Source of the DNA: an uncultured Lachnospiraceae bacterium
GTDB taxonomy: Bacteria > Bacillota_A > Clostridia > Lachnospirales > Lachnospiraceae
Reading direction: 5' to 3'
DNA length: 6,773 bases
Assembly (NCBI GenBank): GCA_900555005.1
Contig: USJM01000100.1
Coordinates: 1 to 6,773 of the forward strand
A program made the position numbers and the translations under genes. Of the stretch, positions 1 through 6,281 are shown in pieces. How positions within the stretch are numbered: position 1 is the stretch's first letter; each line of letters begins with the position of its first letter. A model generated the notes under the pieces. That model did no database searches, was not told the DNA's origin, and saw only the letters and a list, made by a program, of their open reading frames with translations.

Positions 1-663
1 TATCCGGGATGCCGTCATATCGATGGCGCGTATGGTGAGGTGAAGGATTTCTCCGCGATCATTGAGCAGGCAAAGACCTGCCAGCCGCCGAAGGAAATCG
101 AAACCGGAAGCATTGTCGGCGGTTTCGCGCATGAGCAGGTGTTTGCGCTGGCGGATAAGGTTGTCGATGCGGTTAAGTCCGGTGCGATCCGCAAGTTTGT
201 CGTCATGGCAGGCTGCGATGGCCGCATGAAGTCCAGAGAGTACTATACCGAGTTTGCCAAGAAGCTGCCGAAGGATGTCGTGATTCTGACTGCAGGATGC
301 GCAAAGTACAAGTACAACAAGCTGAACCTTGGCGATATCAATGGAATCCCGCGCGTGCTTGATGCAGGTCAGTGCAATGATTCCTATTCTCTTGCACTGA
401 TCGCCCTGAAGCTCAAGGAAATCTTCGGGCTGGACGATATCAACGATCTTCCGATCGCGTTCAACATTGCATGGTATGAGCAGAAGGCTGTCATCGTTCT
501 GCTGGCGCTGCTGTATCTCGGCGTGAAGAATATTCATCTTGGACCGACGCTTCCGGGCTTCCTGTCCCCGAACGTTGCAAAGGTTCTGGTTGATAACTTT
601 GGCATCGCCGGAATCGGAACGGTTGATGATGACCTGAAGCTGTTCTTCGGAGAGACTGCCTGA
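1..663 (+). CDS. hcp: Hybrid cluster protein (hydroxylamine reductase family), C-terminal part
   Basis: Frame 1 is open from the first base, so this is the last 220 codons of a longer gene (full-length Hcp is usually about 540-550 residues). The GTG at position 40 is internal, not a start. Hcp is a cytoplasmic Fe-S/oxo protein first described as a hydroxylamine reductase and now linked to NO reduction and nitrosative stress. In the 220-residue fragment the visible ligands are Cys72 (AGCDG, the position of the persulfide cysteine), Cys100 (TAGCAK), Cys125 (AGQCND), Glu160 and Lys162 (YEQK). Their spacings of 28, 25, 35 and 2 equal those of Cys406, Cys434, Cys459, Glu494 and Lys496 in the Desulfovibrio vulgaris protein. 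The [14 protein letters not shown] stretch is typical of the Hcp C-terminus. The N-terminal cysteine cluster that would separate class I from class II lies outside the window. A strong hairpin follows about 100 bp after the stop. Confidence 0.96.
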   Translation, partial: YPGCRHIDGAYGEVKDFSAIIEQAKTCQPPKEIETGSIVGGFAHEQVFALADKVVDAVKSGAIRKFVVMAGCDGRMKSREYYTEFAKKLPKDVVILTAGCAKYKYNKLNLGDINGIPRVLDAGQCNDSYSLALIALKLKEIFGLDDINDLPIAFNIAWYEQKAVIVLLALLYLGVKNIHLGPTLPGFLSPNVAKVLVDNFGIAGIGTVDDDLKLFFGETA

Positions 664-761
664 TTCGAACTCCGTATGGCGACCATCAGCAAACGACGGC
701 GCTTTGTTCCGCTGAGCCGGCAGTGTTCGCTGAGTTGAACTCCATATAAGTACTACAGCAA

Positions 762-803
762 CCCCTGCTGGCTCTCACCGGGTATGGTGACAGCCGGCGG
801 GGG
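762..803 (+). terminator. Strong hairpin downstream of hcp, probable terminator
   Basis: Bases 762-779 pair with 786-803 around a 6-nt loop: 18 positions with one mismatch (774/791) and two G-U pairs, closed by CCCC/GGGG at the base. It is followed by CTTTGACATTT, so the U-tract is weak. Position and strength suggest it ends the hcp transcript. It could instead lie in the 5' leader of the next gene if transcription starts upstream of it. The pairing is seen directly; the termination role is inferred. Confidence 0.6.
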
Positions 804-805
804 CT

Positions 806-834
806 TTGACATTTCTCTGAAACAGGTGCATGAT
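806..834 (+). promoter_or_regulatory. Candidate sigma-A promoter for the PrsW-like gene
   Basis: A perfect TTGACA -35 box lies at 806-811, followed after a 17-bp spacer by CATGAT at 829-834 (4 of 6 matches to the -10 consensus). It sits directly after the hcp hairpin. If real, transcription would begin near 841, downstream of the first ATG at 830, which would favour a start at 863 or 887. The -10 box is poor, so this is tentative. Confidence 0.3.
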
Positions 835-1747
835 GAGGGACGCGAAAATAGAGCAGTCGCTTATGGATGATCAGATGGGGATTCACATGGAGAGACAGAC
901 AGACGCACAAACAGGCAGTCGGGAACAAGCAGGCATACGCAGTGAAGCGAGGAGACGGAGGCGCCGGCTGATCGCTGCGGGCATTCTGATTCTGCTGTTC
1001 GCATTCGGCACTGTGATCAATGAATCAGACTTTCTCGGGCGGGATCGTACAACAGCAGTGCAGTACCTGGAGGTGTACAGTGCTTTTCCACTTTTGCTCG
1101 TGTATATTGTGCCGTTCTGCCTGGTGATGAAATATCTCTGTGCCAAATATGAAATGCACAAGGGGGATCTTCTGATCGCCGGTTTCTGCGGGGCATTTAT
1201 TCCGGCGGCCCTTGCGGGAAACCTGAATGATGCGTTTGCGGAGATGATGTCCCATCTGATGGGGCATCTTTATTCAGACGCGTGGATCGGGTCTGCAGGA
1301 ACCGGTATTCTGGAGGAGCTTCTGAAGCTTGGGACGACAGGACTTCTTCTATATGTGCTCGGAAGAAGATCCCTGAAAGAGTATCTGGGCATCGGCATGT
1401 GCGTTGGGATCGGCTTCCAGATCGAGGAGGATGTGTCCTATATTACAGACAGCGGGTTTCAGAATGCAGATCAGGCTTTCCCGGCTGCGCTGGACAGAGT
1501 CTCGGCTTGCTTTGGCTCCCACTGGGCTTATGCAGCGGTTACGGCTGCCGGACTCTATCTGATTGCAAGGGGAAGCGGCAGACACCACAGGAGGAAGGGA
1601 TGCGGGCTGATTCTTCTGGTGATGGTGGATCATTTCCTGTATGATACGCCGCTGAGTGATTCACTGCTCATCAATGGGCTTCTGGCAGTTGCGGTTGTGC
1701 TGCCAGTGTTTCTGTTTTTTCAGAAGTCCGGTGATGAGGCGTGCTGA
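830..1747 (+). CDS. PrsW-family intramembrane glutamic protease-like membrane protein
   Basis: The longest form has 305 residues. A charged N-terminus rich in Arg and Gln (about 1-46) precedes seven or eight hydrophobic segments, roughly 47-63, 83-103, 113-130, 159-178, 186-199, 231-246, 257-270 and 279-297. The four hallmarks of the PrsW/CAAX-like M82 superfamily are present in order: EELLK (Glu162-Glu163, Lys166), GFQIEEDVSY (Glu200, with Asp in place of the usual Asn), SHWAYAAVTAAG (His231) and VDHFLYD (His268). B. subtilis PrsW makes the site-1 cut in the anti-sigma factor RsiW; here the substrate is unknown and no sigma/anti-sigma pair is adjacent. The start is uncertain. ATGs at 830 and 833 follow AGGTG (824-828) closely. 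An in-frame ATG at 887 follows GATGGGG (874-880) by 6 nt and would give 286 residues without loss of any membrane segment. It converges with the DUF1846 gene. Confidence 0.85.
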   Translation: MMRDAKIEQSLMDDQMGIHMERQTDAQTGSREQAGIRSEARRRRRRLIAAGILILLFAFGTVINESDFLGRDRTTAVQYLEVYSAFPLLLVYIVPFCLVMKYLCAKYEMHKGDLLIAGFCGAFIPAALAGNLNDAFAEMMSHLMGHLYSDAWIGSAGTGILEELLKLGTTGLLLYVLGRRSLKEYLGIGMCVGIGFQIEEDVSYITDSGFQNADQAFPAALDRVSACFGSHWAYAAVTAAGLYLIARGSGRHHRRKGCGLILLVMVDHFLYDTPLSDSLLINGLLAVAVVLPVFLFFQKSGDEAC

Positions 1748-1752
1748 CAGGA

Positions 1753-1799
1753 GACATGGAAGGAAGCCGCCCTGGTTATATGGGCGGCTTCCGTATGTC
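1753..1799. terminator. Shared hairpin between convergent genes
   Basis: A perfect 11-bp inverted repeat, GGAAGCCGCCC at 1762-1772 and GGGCGGCTTCC at 1782-1792, encloses a 9-nt loop. After a small internal loop the stem continues with GACAT (1753-1757) pairing with ATGTC (1795-1799). It fills almost exactly the 52 bp between the PrsW-like stop (1747) and the DUF1846 stop (1800), so it probably acts as a bidirectional terminator. Neither side has a true T-run, so efficiency cannot be judged. Confidence 0.7.
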
Positions 1800-3281
1800 T
1801 TACTTGTGGTAGAGCTTCTGGGTTTCGTACTTTGGCTCGCAGGTGAGGTTGATGCCGAGCTTCTTGAAGACGCCCTCGTCAATCTGAGACAGAATCACGG
1901 AGGAGTGCGCCTCCAGGCCCTTCAGGTCCGCCAGCTTTCCGATCGCTGCCGCAGCATGCTGGTCGCTGACGCCTGCGATCGCAAGCGCGATGAGAATCTC
2001 GTTGAGATGGAGCAGAGAGTTTCCATCGCTTCCGAGGTGCTTCACCTTCATGTCCATGATCGGGTCGAGGACAGTCGGCGAGAGCAGCTGGATGCTGTCG
2101 TCGATGCCGGCAAGGTACTTCAGGGCGTTCAGAAGCAGGGCGGAGGAGGCGCCGAGAGGGCGGACGTCCTGCCGGTCAGAATCTTTCCGTCCTCCACTGC
2201 ATGGCAGCGGCCGGGGCACCCGTCTGTTCCGCCTTCAGATTGGCGGCCTGCACGCAAGGCCGGTCTGATACAGAGATGCCTGCCTTTTTCATCAGCAGTT
2301 CGATCTTCCGGACGGGTTTGTCACTCCCGTTTCCACGGCGTCTGTCGCACAGAGCGCTGTAATACCTGCGGATGATTTCCTGGTTCGCTGCCGCGCACAC
2401 CGTCTTGTCATCGCTGATGCAGAGCCCGACCATGTTGACTCCCATGTCGGTGGGAGACTGATAAGGAGAGGTTCCCTGAATCTTATCGAAGATGGCATTC
2501 AGAACCGGGAAGACTTCCACATCCCGGTTGTAGTTGACGGCAGTCTTGCCATAGGCCTCCAGATGGAAGGGGTCGATCATGTTCACGTCGTCAAGATCAG
2601 CCGTTGCGGCCTCGTATGCCAGATTCACCGGATGGTTCAGCGGCAGATTCCAGACCGGAAATGTCTCAAACTTCGCATATCCGGCCTGGACGCCGCGCTG
2701 GTGTTCATGGTACAGCTGGGACAGGCAGGTCGCCATCTTGCCGCTTCCAGGTCCAGGCGCGGTGATGACGACAAGCGGACGTGAGGTCTCGATATAGTCA
2801 TTCCTCCCGAAACCCTCGTCGCTGACGATATAGGGGATATCGGACGGATATCCGGCAATCGGGTAGTGGCGGTAGACCCGCATGCCAAGGTGCTGGAGTT
2901 TTTTTTCATAGGCAACGCGGACGGCTGGTTGTCGAAGCGGGTCAGGACGACGCTGCTTACAAGCAGTCCGAAACTGGTGAAGGCATCTGCCAGCCGCAGG
3001 ACATCCATATCGTAGGTGATGCCGAGATCTCCCCGAACCTTGTTTTTTTCAATGTCGGCTGCGTTGATCACGATGATGATTTCTGCCTGATCCTTCAGCT
3101 CCCGCAGCATCGTGATCTTGGAGTCCGGGTGAAAGCCCGGAAGGACCCGGGAAGCATGAAAATCATCAAACAGCTTGCCGCCGAATTCCAGGTAAAGCTT
3201 GCCGCCGAACTGGCCGATCCGATCCCGGATATGCTCAGACTGAATCTTCAGATACTTCTCATTGTCAAAGCCGATCTTCAT
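1800..3281 (-). pseudogene. DUF1846 (UPF0371) family protein, frame broken three times
   Basis: On the minus strand, three ORF pieces in different frames together give one almost complete DUF1846 protein of about 494 residues if repaired, the usual family length. Piece 1 (from ATG 3281) begins MKIGFDNEKYLKIQ and runs to QPSA. Piece 2 begins near [13 protein letters not shown] and includes the P-loop-like [12 protein letters not shown] (about residues 174-185) and [14 protein letters not shown], ending near GAPAAAMQ. A short middle stretch ([14 protein letters not shown]) is in the third frame. Piece 3 runs from LGASSALLLNALK to the C-terminal INLTCEPKYE. The breaks are at 2899-2916, 2194-2199 and 2154-2158, each equivalent to one missing base. 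The family's biochemical function is not established as far as I know. The start has GGGAG (3292-3296) 10 nt upstream and a good promoter at 3357-3385. Intact signals and conserved residues in every piece imply either very recent decay or sequence errors. Confidence 0.88.
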
Positions 3282-3356
3282 CTCTCACGTACTCCCATCT
3301 ATGAAATCCCGTAAAATTATGCATCATCGCATGAATTCCGAAAAACTTTTGACTTG

Positions 3357-3385
3357 ATTGTAAATGACCAGGAGGGGGTTGTAAA
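3357..3385 (-). promoter_or_regulatory. Sigma-A promoter for the DUF1846 gene
   Basis: Read on the minus strand, TTTACA (3385-3380) is followed after exactly 17 bp by TACAAT (3362-3357). Each box has one mismatch to TTGACA/TATAAT. Predicted transcription starts near 3350, giving a leader of about 70 nt before the ATG at 3281. This is the best promoter match in the window. Confidence 0.65.
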
Positions 3386-3439
3386 GCATGCGATGGGGTC
3401 AGCCAGATCATTTCAAAAAAGATGATTCTATTAAAAAGC

Positions 3440-3467
3440 TTGATAGTGGTATGCTTCATTTGATAAT
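3440..3467 (+). promoter_or_regulatory. Candidate promoter for tetR
   Basis: TTGATA (3440-3445) and GATAAT (3462-3467), separated by 16 bp, each match five of six consensus bases. They lie in an AT-rich stretch about 105 bp upstream of the tetR start and face away from the DUF1846 promoter. TAGAAT at 3478-3483 is an alternative -10 but lacks a good -35. Confidence 0.4.
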
Positions 3468-3479
3468 TTGATTACATTA
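3464..3479. promoter_or_regulatory. Weak imperfect palindrome, possible TetR operator
   Basis: TAATTTGATTACATTA matches its own reverse complement at 12 of 16 positions (TAAT/ATTA arms plus inner pairs) and overlaps the candidate tetR -10 box, where an autoregulatory TetR dimer could block transcription. AT-rich DNA yields such matches by chance, so this is only a suggestion. Confidence 0.18.
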
Positions 3480-3573
3480 GAATCTTTCCGGATCTGAACG
3501 TCTGGGGGGAACCGGAAGGTGATCAGATGAATGAATCCAAATGTGGAATGGGGCGTGATGGAGGAGAGCCTGA

Positions 3574-4353
3574 ATGAAGAATCTGACAAAGTTGGCGATC
3601 CGGAAGAAACTGCTGGAAAAGCTTGATGAACAGCCGCTGAGCAAGATCAGCGTCAGAATGATCTGCGATGAGCTCGGCATCAACCACAATACGTTTTACT
3701 ATTACTATTCGGATATCTACGCGGTGCTGCAGGAGTATTTTGATGAAAACCTGGAGAGTGTGGAGGCGGTGTACAGCCGGACGGATTCCTGGGAGCAGAG
3801 CTTCCTTCAGGCTGTCCGTCCGGTCATGAAGAGCCGGAAGGCAATCTACCATATCTACTATTCGATCCGGAAGGAAGATCTGGAGCAATATCTGTATTCG
3901 GCGAGCGGAAACATTATGCAGGCTTTTGTGGACAGCATCCTGCCGGAGCTTCCTGCGAAGGAGGAGGACAGGAAGCTGATCGCGCACTTCTACCGGTGTG
4001 CGCTGACGAATATTGTTCTCCACTGGATTGCGGATGGGATGAAGCAGGAGCCAAAGGACATGATCACCCGGATCGGGTATCTGTTCAATGGCTCAATTGA
4101 GGAAGCCCTCAGAAGAAGTGCTGCCTCCTCTGCAGGGGCAGGCGCCGTGCGGCCAGGGCATCATGCAGCAGAAGATGCAGGCGCTGTGGGGCAAGATCAG
4201 CATGCAGCAGAAAATGCAGGCGCTGTGCGGCCAGGGCAGCAGGCAGATGAAGGAACTCTGCGGCCGGGGCAGAAGAATGCGGATGATGATAGCGTGGCGG
4301 ATGAGGGGCTGTCTGCTGGAACGGCTGTCAGACAGAATAAGGCTGGTGTCTGA
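3574..4353 (+). CDS. TetR-family transcriptional regulator with repetitive C-terminal tail
   Basis: 259 residues; TetR proteins are usually 180-220. Start ATG 3574 has GGAGGAG (3560-3566) with a 7-nt spacer. The N-terminal DNA-binding domain is clear: a helix at 5-19, then SKISVRMICDELGINHNTFYYYYSD (about 23-47), the TetR helix-turn-helix with the conserved T-F-Y-Y-Y-Y recognition end. Residues 60-180 form the helical ligand/dimer domain, with a segment (HFYRCALTNIVLHWIADGM, 138-156) like that of DhaS-type/TetR_C_8 regulators. The normal end would be near EEALRR (181). The remaining 78 residues are an Ala/Gly/Asp-rich tail, of which 189-239 are degenerate 13-residue repeats. The gene lies 100 bp upstream of ohyA in the same direction, so control of ohyA and of itself, with a fatty-acid ligand, is plausible but inferred. 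Its stop codon is inside a 26-bp hairpin. Confidence 0.9.
   Translation: MKNLTKLAIRKKLLEKLDEQPLSKISVRMICDELGINHNTFYYYYSDIYAVLQEYFDENLESVEAVYSRTDSWEQSFLQAVRPVMKSRKAIYHIYYSIRKEDLEQYLYSASGNIMQAFVDSILPELPAKEEDRKLIAHFYRCALTNIVLHWIADGMKQEPKDMITRIGYLFNGSIEEALRRSAASSAGAGAVRPGHHAAEDAGAVGQDQHAAENAGAVRPGQQADEGTLRPGQKNADDDSVADEGLSAGTAVRQNKAGV
4138..4290 (+). repeat. 39-bp tandem repeat within the tetR coding region
   Basis: Units: 4138-4176, 4177-4215, 4216-4254, and a diverged 36-bp unit 4255-4290. The first three each begin GCAGGCGC(C/T)GTG, and the first two end GCAGCAGAA(G/A)AT. Translated in the tetR frame they read AGAVRPGHHAAED, AGAVGQDQHAAEN, AGAVRPGQQADEG and TLRPGQKNADDD. The unit is a multiple of three, so changes in copy number would keep the tetR frame. 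Confidence 0.85.
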
Positions 4354-4382
4354 ATTTCAGATACCGGCCTTATTCTGTCTGA
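4328..4382. terminator. 26-bp hairpin across the tetR stop codon
   Basis: Bases 4328-4353 pair with 4357-4382 around a 3-nt loop (4354-4356), with no mismatch and only two G-U pairs (4344/4366, 4348/4362). The left arm encodes the last tetR codons including the TGA at 4351-4353. The downstream sequence GAAGATTTTC has only a short T-run. It probably terminates or attenuates tetR transcription ahead of ohyA; mRNA stabilisation or processing is the alternative. Confidence 0.65.
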
Positions 4383-4440
4383 AGATTTTCATGACTTGGA
4401 ATGGTAAGGTAAAGTCACAGCAGACGGATGCCTGATTGAG

Positions 4441-4447
4441 AAGGAGG
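4441..4447 (+). promoter_or_regulatory. Ribosome binding site that fixes the ohyA start
   Basis: AAGGAGG lies 6 nt before the ATG at 4454. The in-frame TTG at 4436 is upstream of this site and so is not the start. No convincing promoter was found between the tetR hairpin and this site. Confidence 0.85.
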
Positions 4448-4453
4448 TTTCAG

Positions 4454-6253
4454 ATGGATTATCATATCAAGTCGAAGGATCCAAGGCTTCATTTTTATGC
4501 AGGGGACTATGACGCACTGGTTCATGCGCGTAAACCGAAGGGAATCGATGACAAGCGGGCGTACATGATCGGAACCGGTATCGGGGCACTGGCAGCAGGC
4601 TGCTTCCTGATCCGCGATGCCCATATGGACGGCTCGAAGATCACGTATCTGGAGCAGCTGGATCTTCCGGGCGGATGCCTGGACGGAAAGGTCATTCAGA
4701 ATGTGGGCTACGTCGCAAGAGGCGGACGTGAGATGGGACATCACTTCGAGGTTCTGTGGGATCTGTTCCACTCCCTTCCGTCCGTCGAGGATCCGAACGT
4801 GTCGGTGCTGGATCATCTCTACTATGTGAACAAGGACGATCCGAACTTCTCCAACTGCCGGATCACGACTAACTGCGGCAAGCGTTATGACAACGGAAAG
4901 TTCAATCTGGGTCAGAAGTGTGCCATGGAGCTGGCGAATTTCCTGATGATGAGCGATGAGTCTCTGCAGGATAAGTCGATCGAGGAAATTTTCTCGGATG
5001 AGCTGCTGAATTCAGACTTCTGGTGCTACTGGCGCACGATGTTTGCATTTGAGAACTGGCACAGTGCACTGGAGATGAAGCTTTATATGAACCGTTTCAT
5101 CCACCATGTGGGCGGCCTGGCGGATCTCTCGGCGCTTCAGTTCTGCAGAAGGGATCAGTTCACGGATTTCGTGACACCGATGATCAACTACCTCAAGGCG
5201 CATAATGTCAACTTCCGCTATGGCGTGACGGTCACAAATGTGGAGTTCGAGATCACCGACAACAAAAAGGCAGCGAGAAGAATTGTCGCGGTCGACAGGG
5301 ATGGCAGGGATATCAGTATCGATCTGACAGACAATGATCTGTGCTTTATCACAAATGGCTCCATGACGGAGAGTTCTTCCTATGGAACCGACAGCACACC
5401 GGCACCGTGGAATCCGGCACTTGGCGGATGCTGGGAGATGTGGAAAAACATCGCAAAGCAGTCTCCGGAGTTCGGCCACCCGGAGAAGTTCTATTCGCAG
5501 CCGGAGAAGTCCAAGTGGGAGTCCTGTACGGTGACCGTGACAGACCCGAGGATTACGAAGCTTGTCGAGGATATCACAAAGAGAAGTCCCTACGGCGGAC
5601 GGATCTGCACGGGCGGCATCGTCACGGCGAAGGATTCAGGATGGCTGATGAGCTGGACAATCAACCGTCAGGAGCAGTACTACGGACAGCCGGAGAATGC
5701 GTTTGAGGTCTGGGTGTACGGATTGTTCCCGGATGCGCCGGGCAATTTCGTCAAGAAGCCGATGCGGGAGTGCAGCGGCCATGAGATCACGGCAGAGTGG
5801 CTCTACCACATCGGAGCACCGAAGGACCAGATCGAGGAGCTTGCAGGCACCTGCAGCGCGGTTCCGGTCATGATGCCGTTCATCACCAGCATGTTCATGC
5901 CGCGTGCATTTGGCGACAGGCCGTATGTCGTTCCGAAGAATGCAGTGAATTTCGCGTTCCTCGGGCAGTTTGCAGAGACGCTGGATGAGCCGGGAAGAGA
6001 CACTGTCTTCACGATCGAATACTCAGGCCGCACGGCGATGGAGGCCGTTTACATCCTCGCAGGCGTCGAGAGAGCCGTTCCGGAGGTCTTTGCCAGCCGG
6101 TATGACATCCGCTATCTGCTGAATGCAGCCGGTGAGATGCTGGATGGCGAGAAGCCGGACCTGAAGCTTCCGCTTCTTGTCAGAAGAAAGCTTGAAAAGA
6201 AGATCAAGGGAACAGATATTGAGCTGCTGCTGAAGGAGTACAACATCATCTGA
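4454..6253 (+). CDS. ohyA: Oleate hydratase (myosin-cross-reactive antigen family)
   Basis: 599 residues, complete; the family is usually about 560-650. This FAD-dependent enzyme adds water to the cis-9 double bond of oleic acid to give 10-hydroxystearate, and acts likewise on linoleic acid; in gut bacteria it is linked to detoxification of unsaturated fatty acids. It is cytoplasmic or membrane-peripheral. Visible features are the dinucleotide-binding GTGIGALAA (40-48) with RD at 54-55, the strand ending in Glu67 expected to contact the FAD ribose, GGCLDG (73-78), and RGGREM (89-94), whose Glu93 corresponds to the catalytic Glu122 of the Elizabethkingia enzyme. Tyr211 in EMKLYMNRF is the probable counterpart of catalytic Tyr241. 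Later blocks such as GGCWEMWKNIA, PVMMPFITSMFMPR and VNFAFLGQFAE are family-typical. No frame break is seen. It follows tetR in the same direction, and a P-loop gene begins 28 bp after its stop, so the two may be co-transcribed. Confidence 0.97.
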   Translation: MDYHIKSKDPRLHFYAGDYDALVHARKPKGIDDKRAYMIGTGIGALAAGCFLIRDAHMDGSKITYLEQLDLPGGCLDGKVIQNVGYVARGGREMGHHFEVLWDLFHSLPSVEDPNVSVLDHLYYVNKDDPNFSNCRITTNCGKRYDNGKFNLGQKCAMELANFLMMSDESLQDKSIEEIFSDELLNSDFWCYWRTMFAFENWHSALEMKLYMNRFIHHVGGLADLSALQFCRRDQFTDFVTPMINYLKAHNVNFRYGVTVTNVEFEITDNKKAARRIVAVDRDGRDISIDLTDNDLCFITNGSMTESSSYGTDSTPAPWNPALGGCWEMWKNIAKQSPEFGHPEKFYSQPEKSKWESCTVTVTDPRITKLVEDITKRSPYGGRICTGGIVTAKDSGWLMSWTINRQEQYYGQPENAFEVWVYGLFPDAPGNFVKKPMRECSGHEITAEWLYHIGAPKDQIEELAGTCSAVPVMMPFITSMFMPRAFGDRPYVVPKNAVNFAFLGQFAETLDEPGRDTVFTIEYSGRTAMEAVYILAGVERAVPEVFASRYDIRYLLNAAGEMLDGEKPDLKLPLLVRRKLEKKIKGTDIELLLKEYNII

Positions 6254-6281
6254 GGCAGGAATCACAGGCAGGGATACTGAA

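Noticed and set aside
666..746. Direct repeat GAACTCC(G/A)TAT at 666-676 and 736-746
   Set aside because: It is only 11 bp with one mismatch and has no further structure; chance similarity is likely.
745..750. TATAAG as a -10 box for the PrsW-like gene
   Set aside because: No -35-like hexamer lies 16-18 bp upstream, and the strong hairpin at 762-803 would follow immediately.
1656..2375. 239-residue plus-strand ORF
   Set aside because: It overlaps the end of the PrsW-like gene and runs antisense to DUF1846, whose minus-strand pieces carry clear family sequence. The translation is Arg-rich with no recognisable domain.
3484..3529. Inverted repeats CTTTCCGG/CCGGAAGG and ATCTGA/TCAGAT upstream of tetR
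   Set aside because: The arms are short, the loops are 20 nt or more, and the two pairings are interleaved, so no operator or riboswitch can be supported.
3523..4023. 166-residue minus-strand ORF
   Set aside because: It is antisense to the well-supported TetR gene, and the translation shows no family-like sequence.
4088..4435. 115-residue ORF in the second frame of the tetR tail (MQQKMQAL-type repeats)
   Set aside because: The same 39-bp DNA repeat gives a repeat in any frame. There is no ribosome site at its start, and the TetR frame is continuous through the region.
4436..4453. Six-residue N-terminal extension of ohyA from TTG 4436
   Set aside because: It starts upstream of the AAGGAGG site that clearly serves ATG 4454.
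5012..5479. 155-residue minus-strand ORF inside ohyA
   Set aside because: It is antisense to conserved oleate hydratase sequence and Cys/Arg-rich, as expected of a shadow frame.
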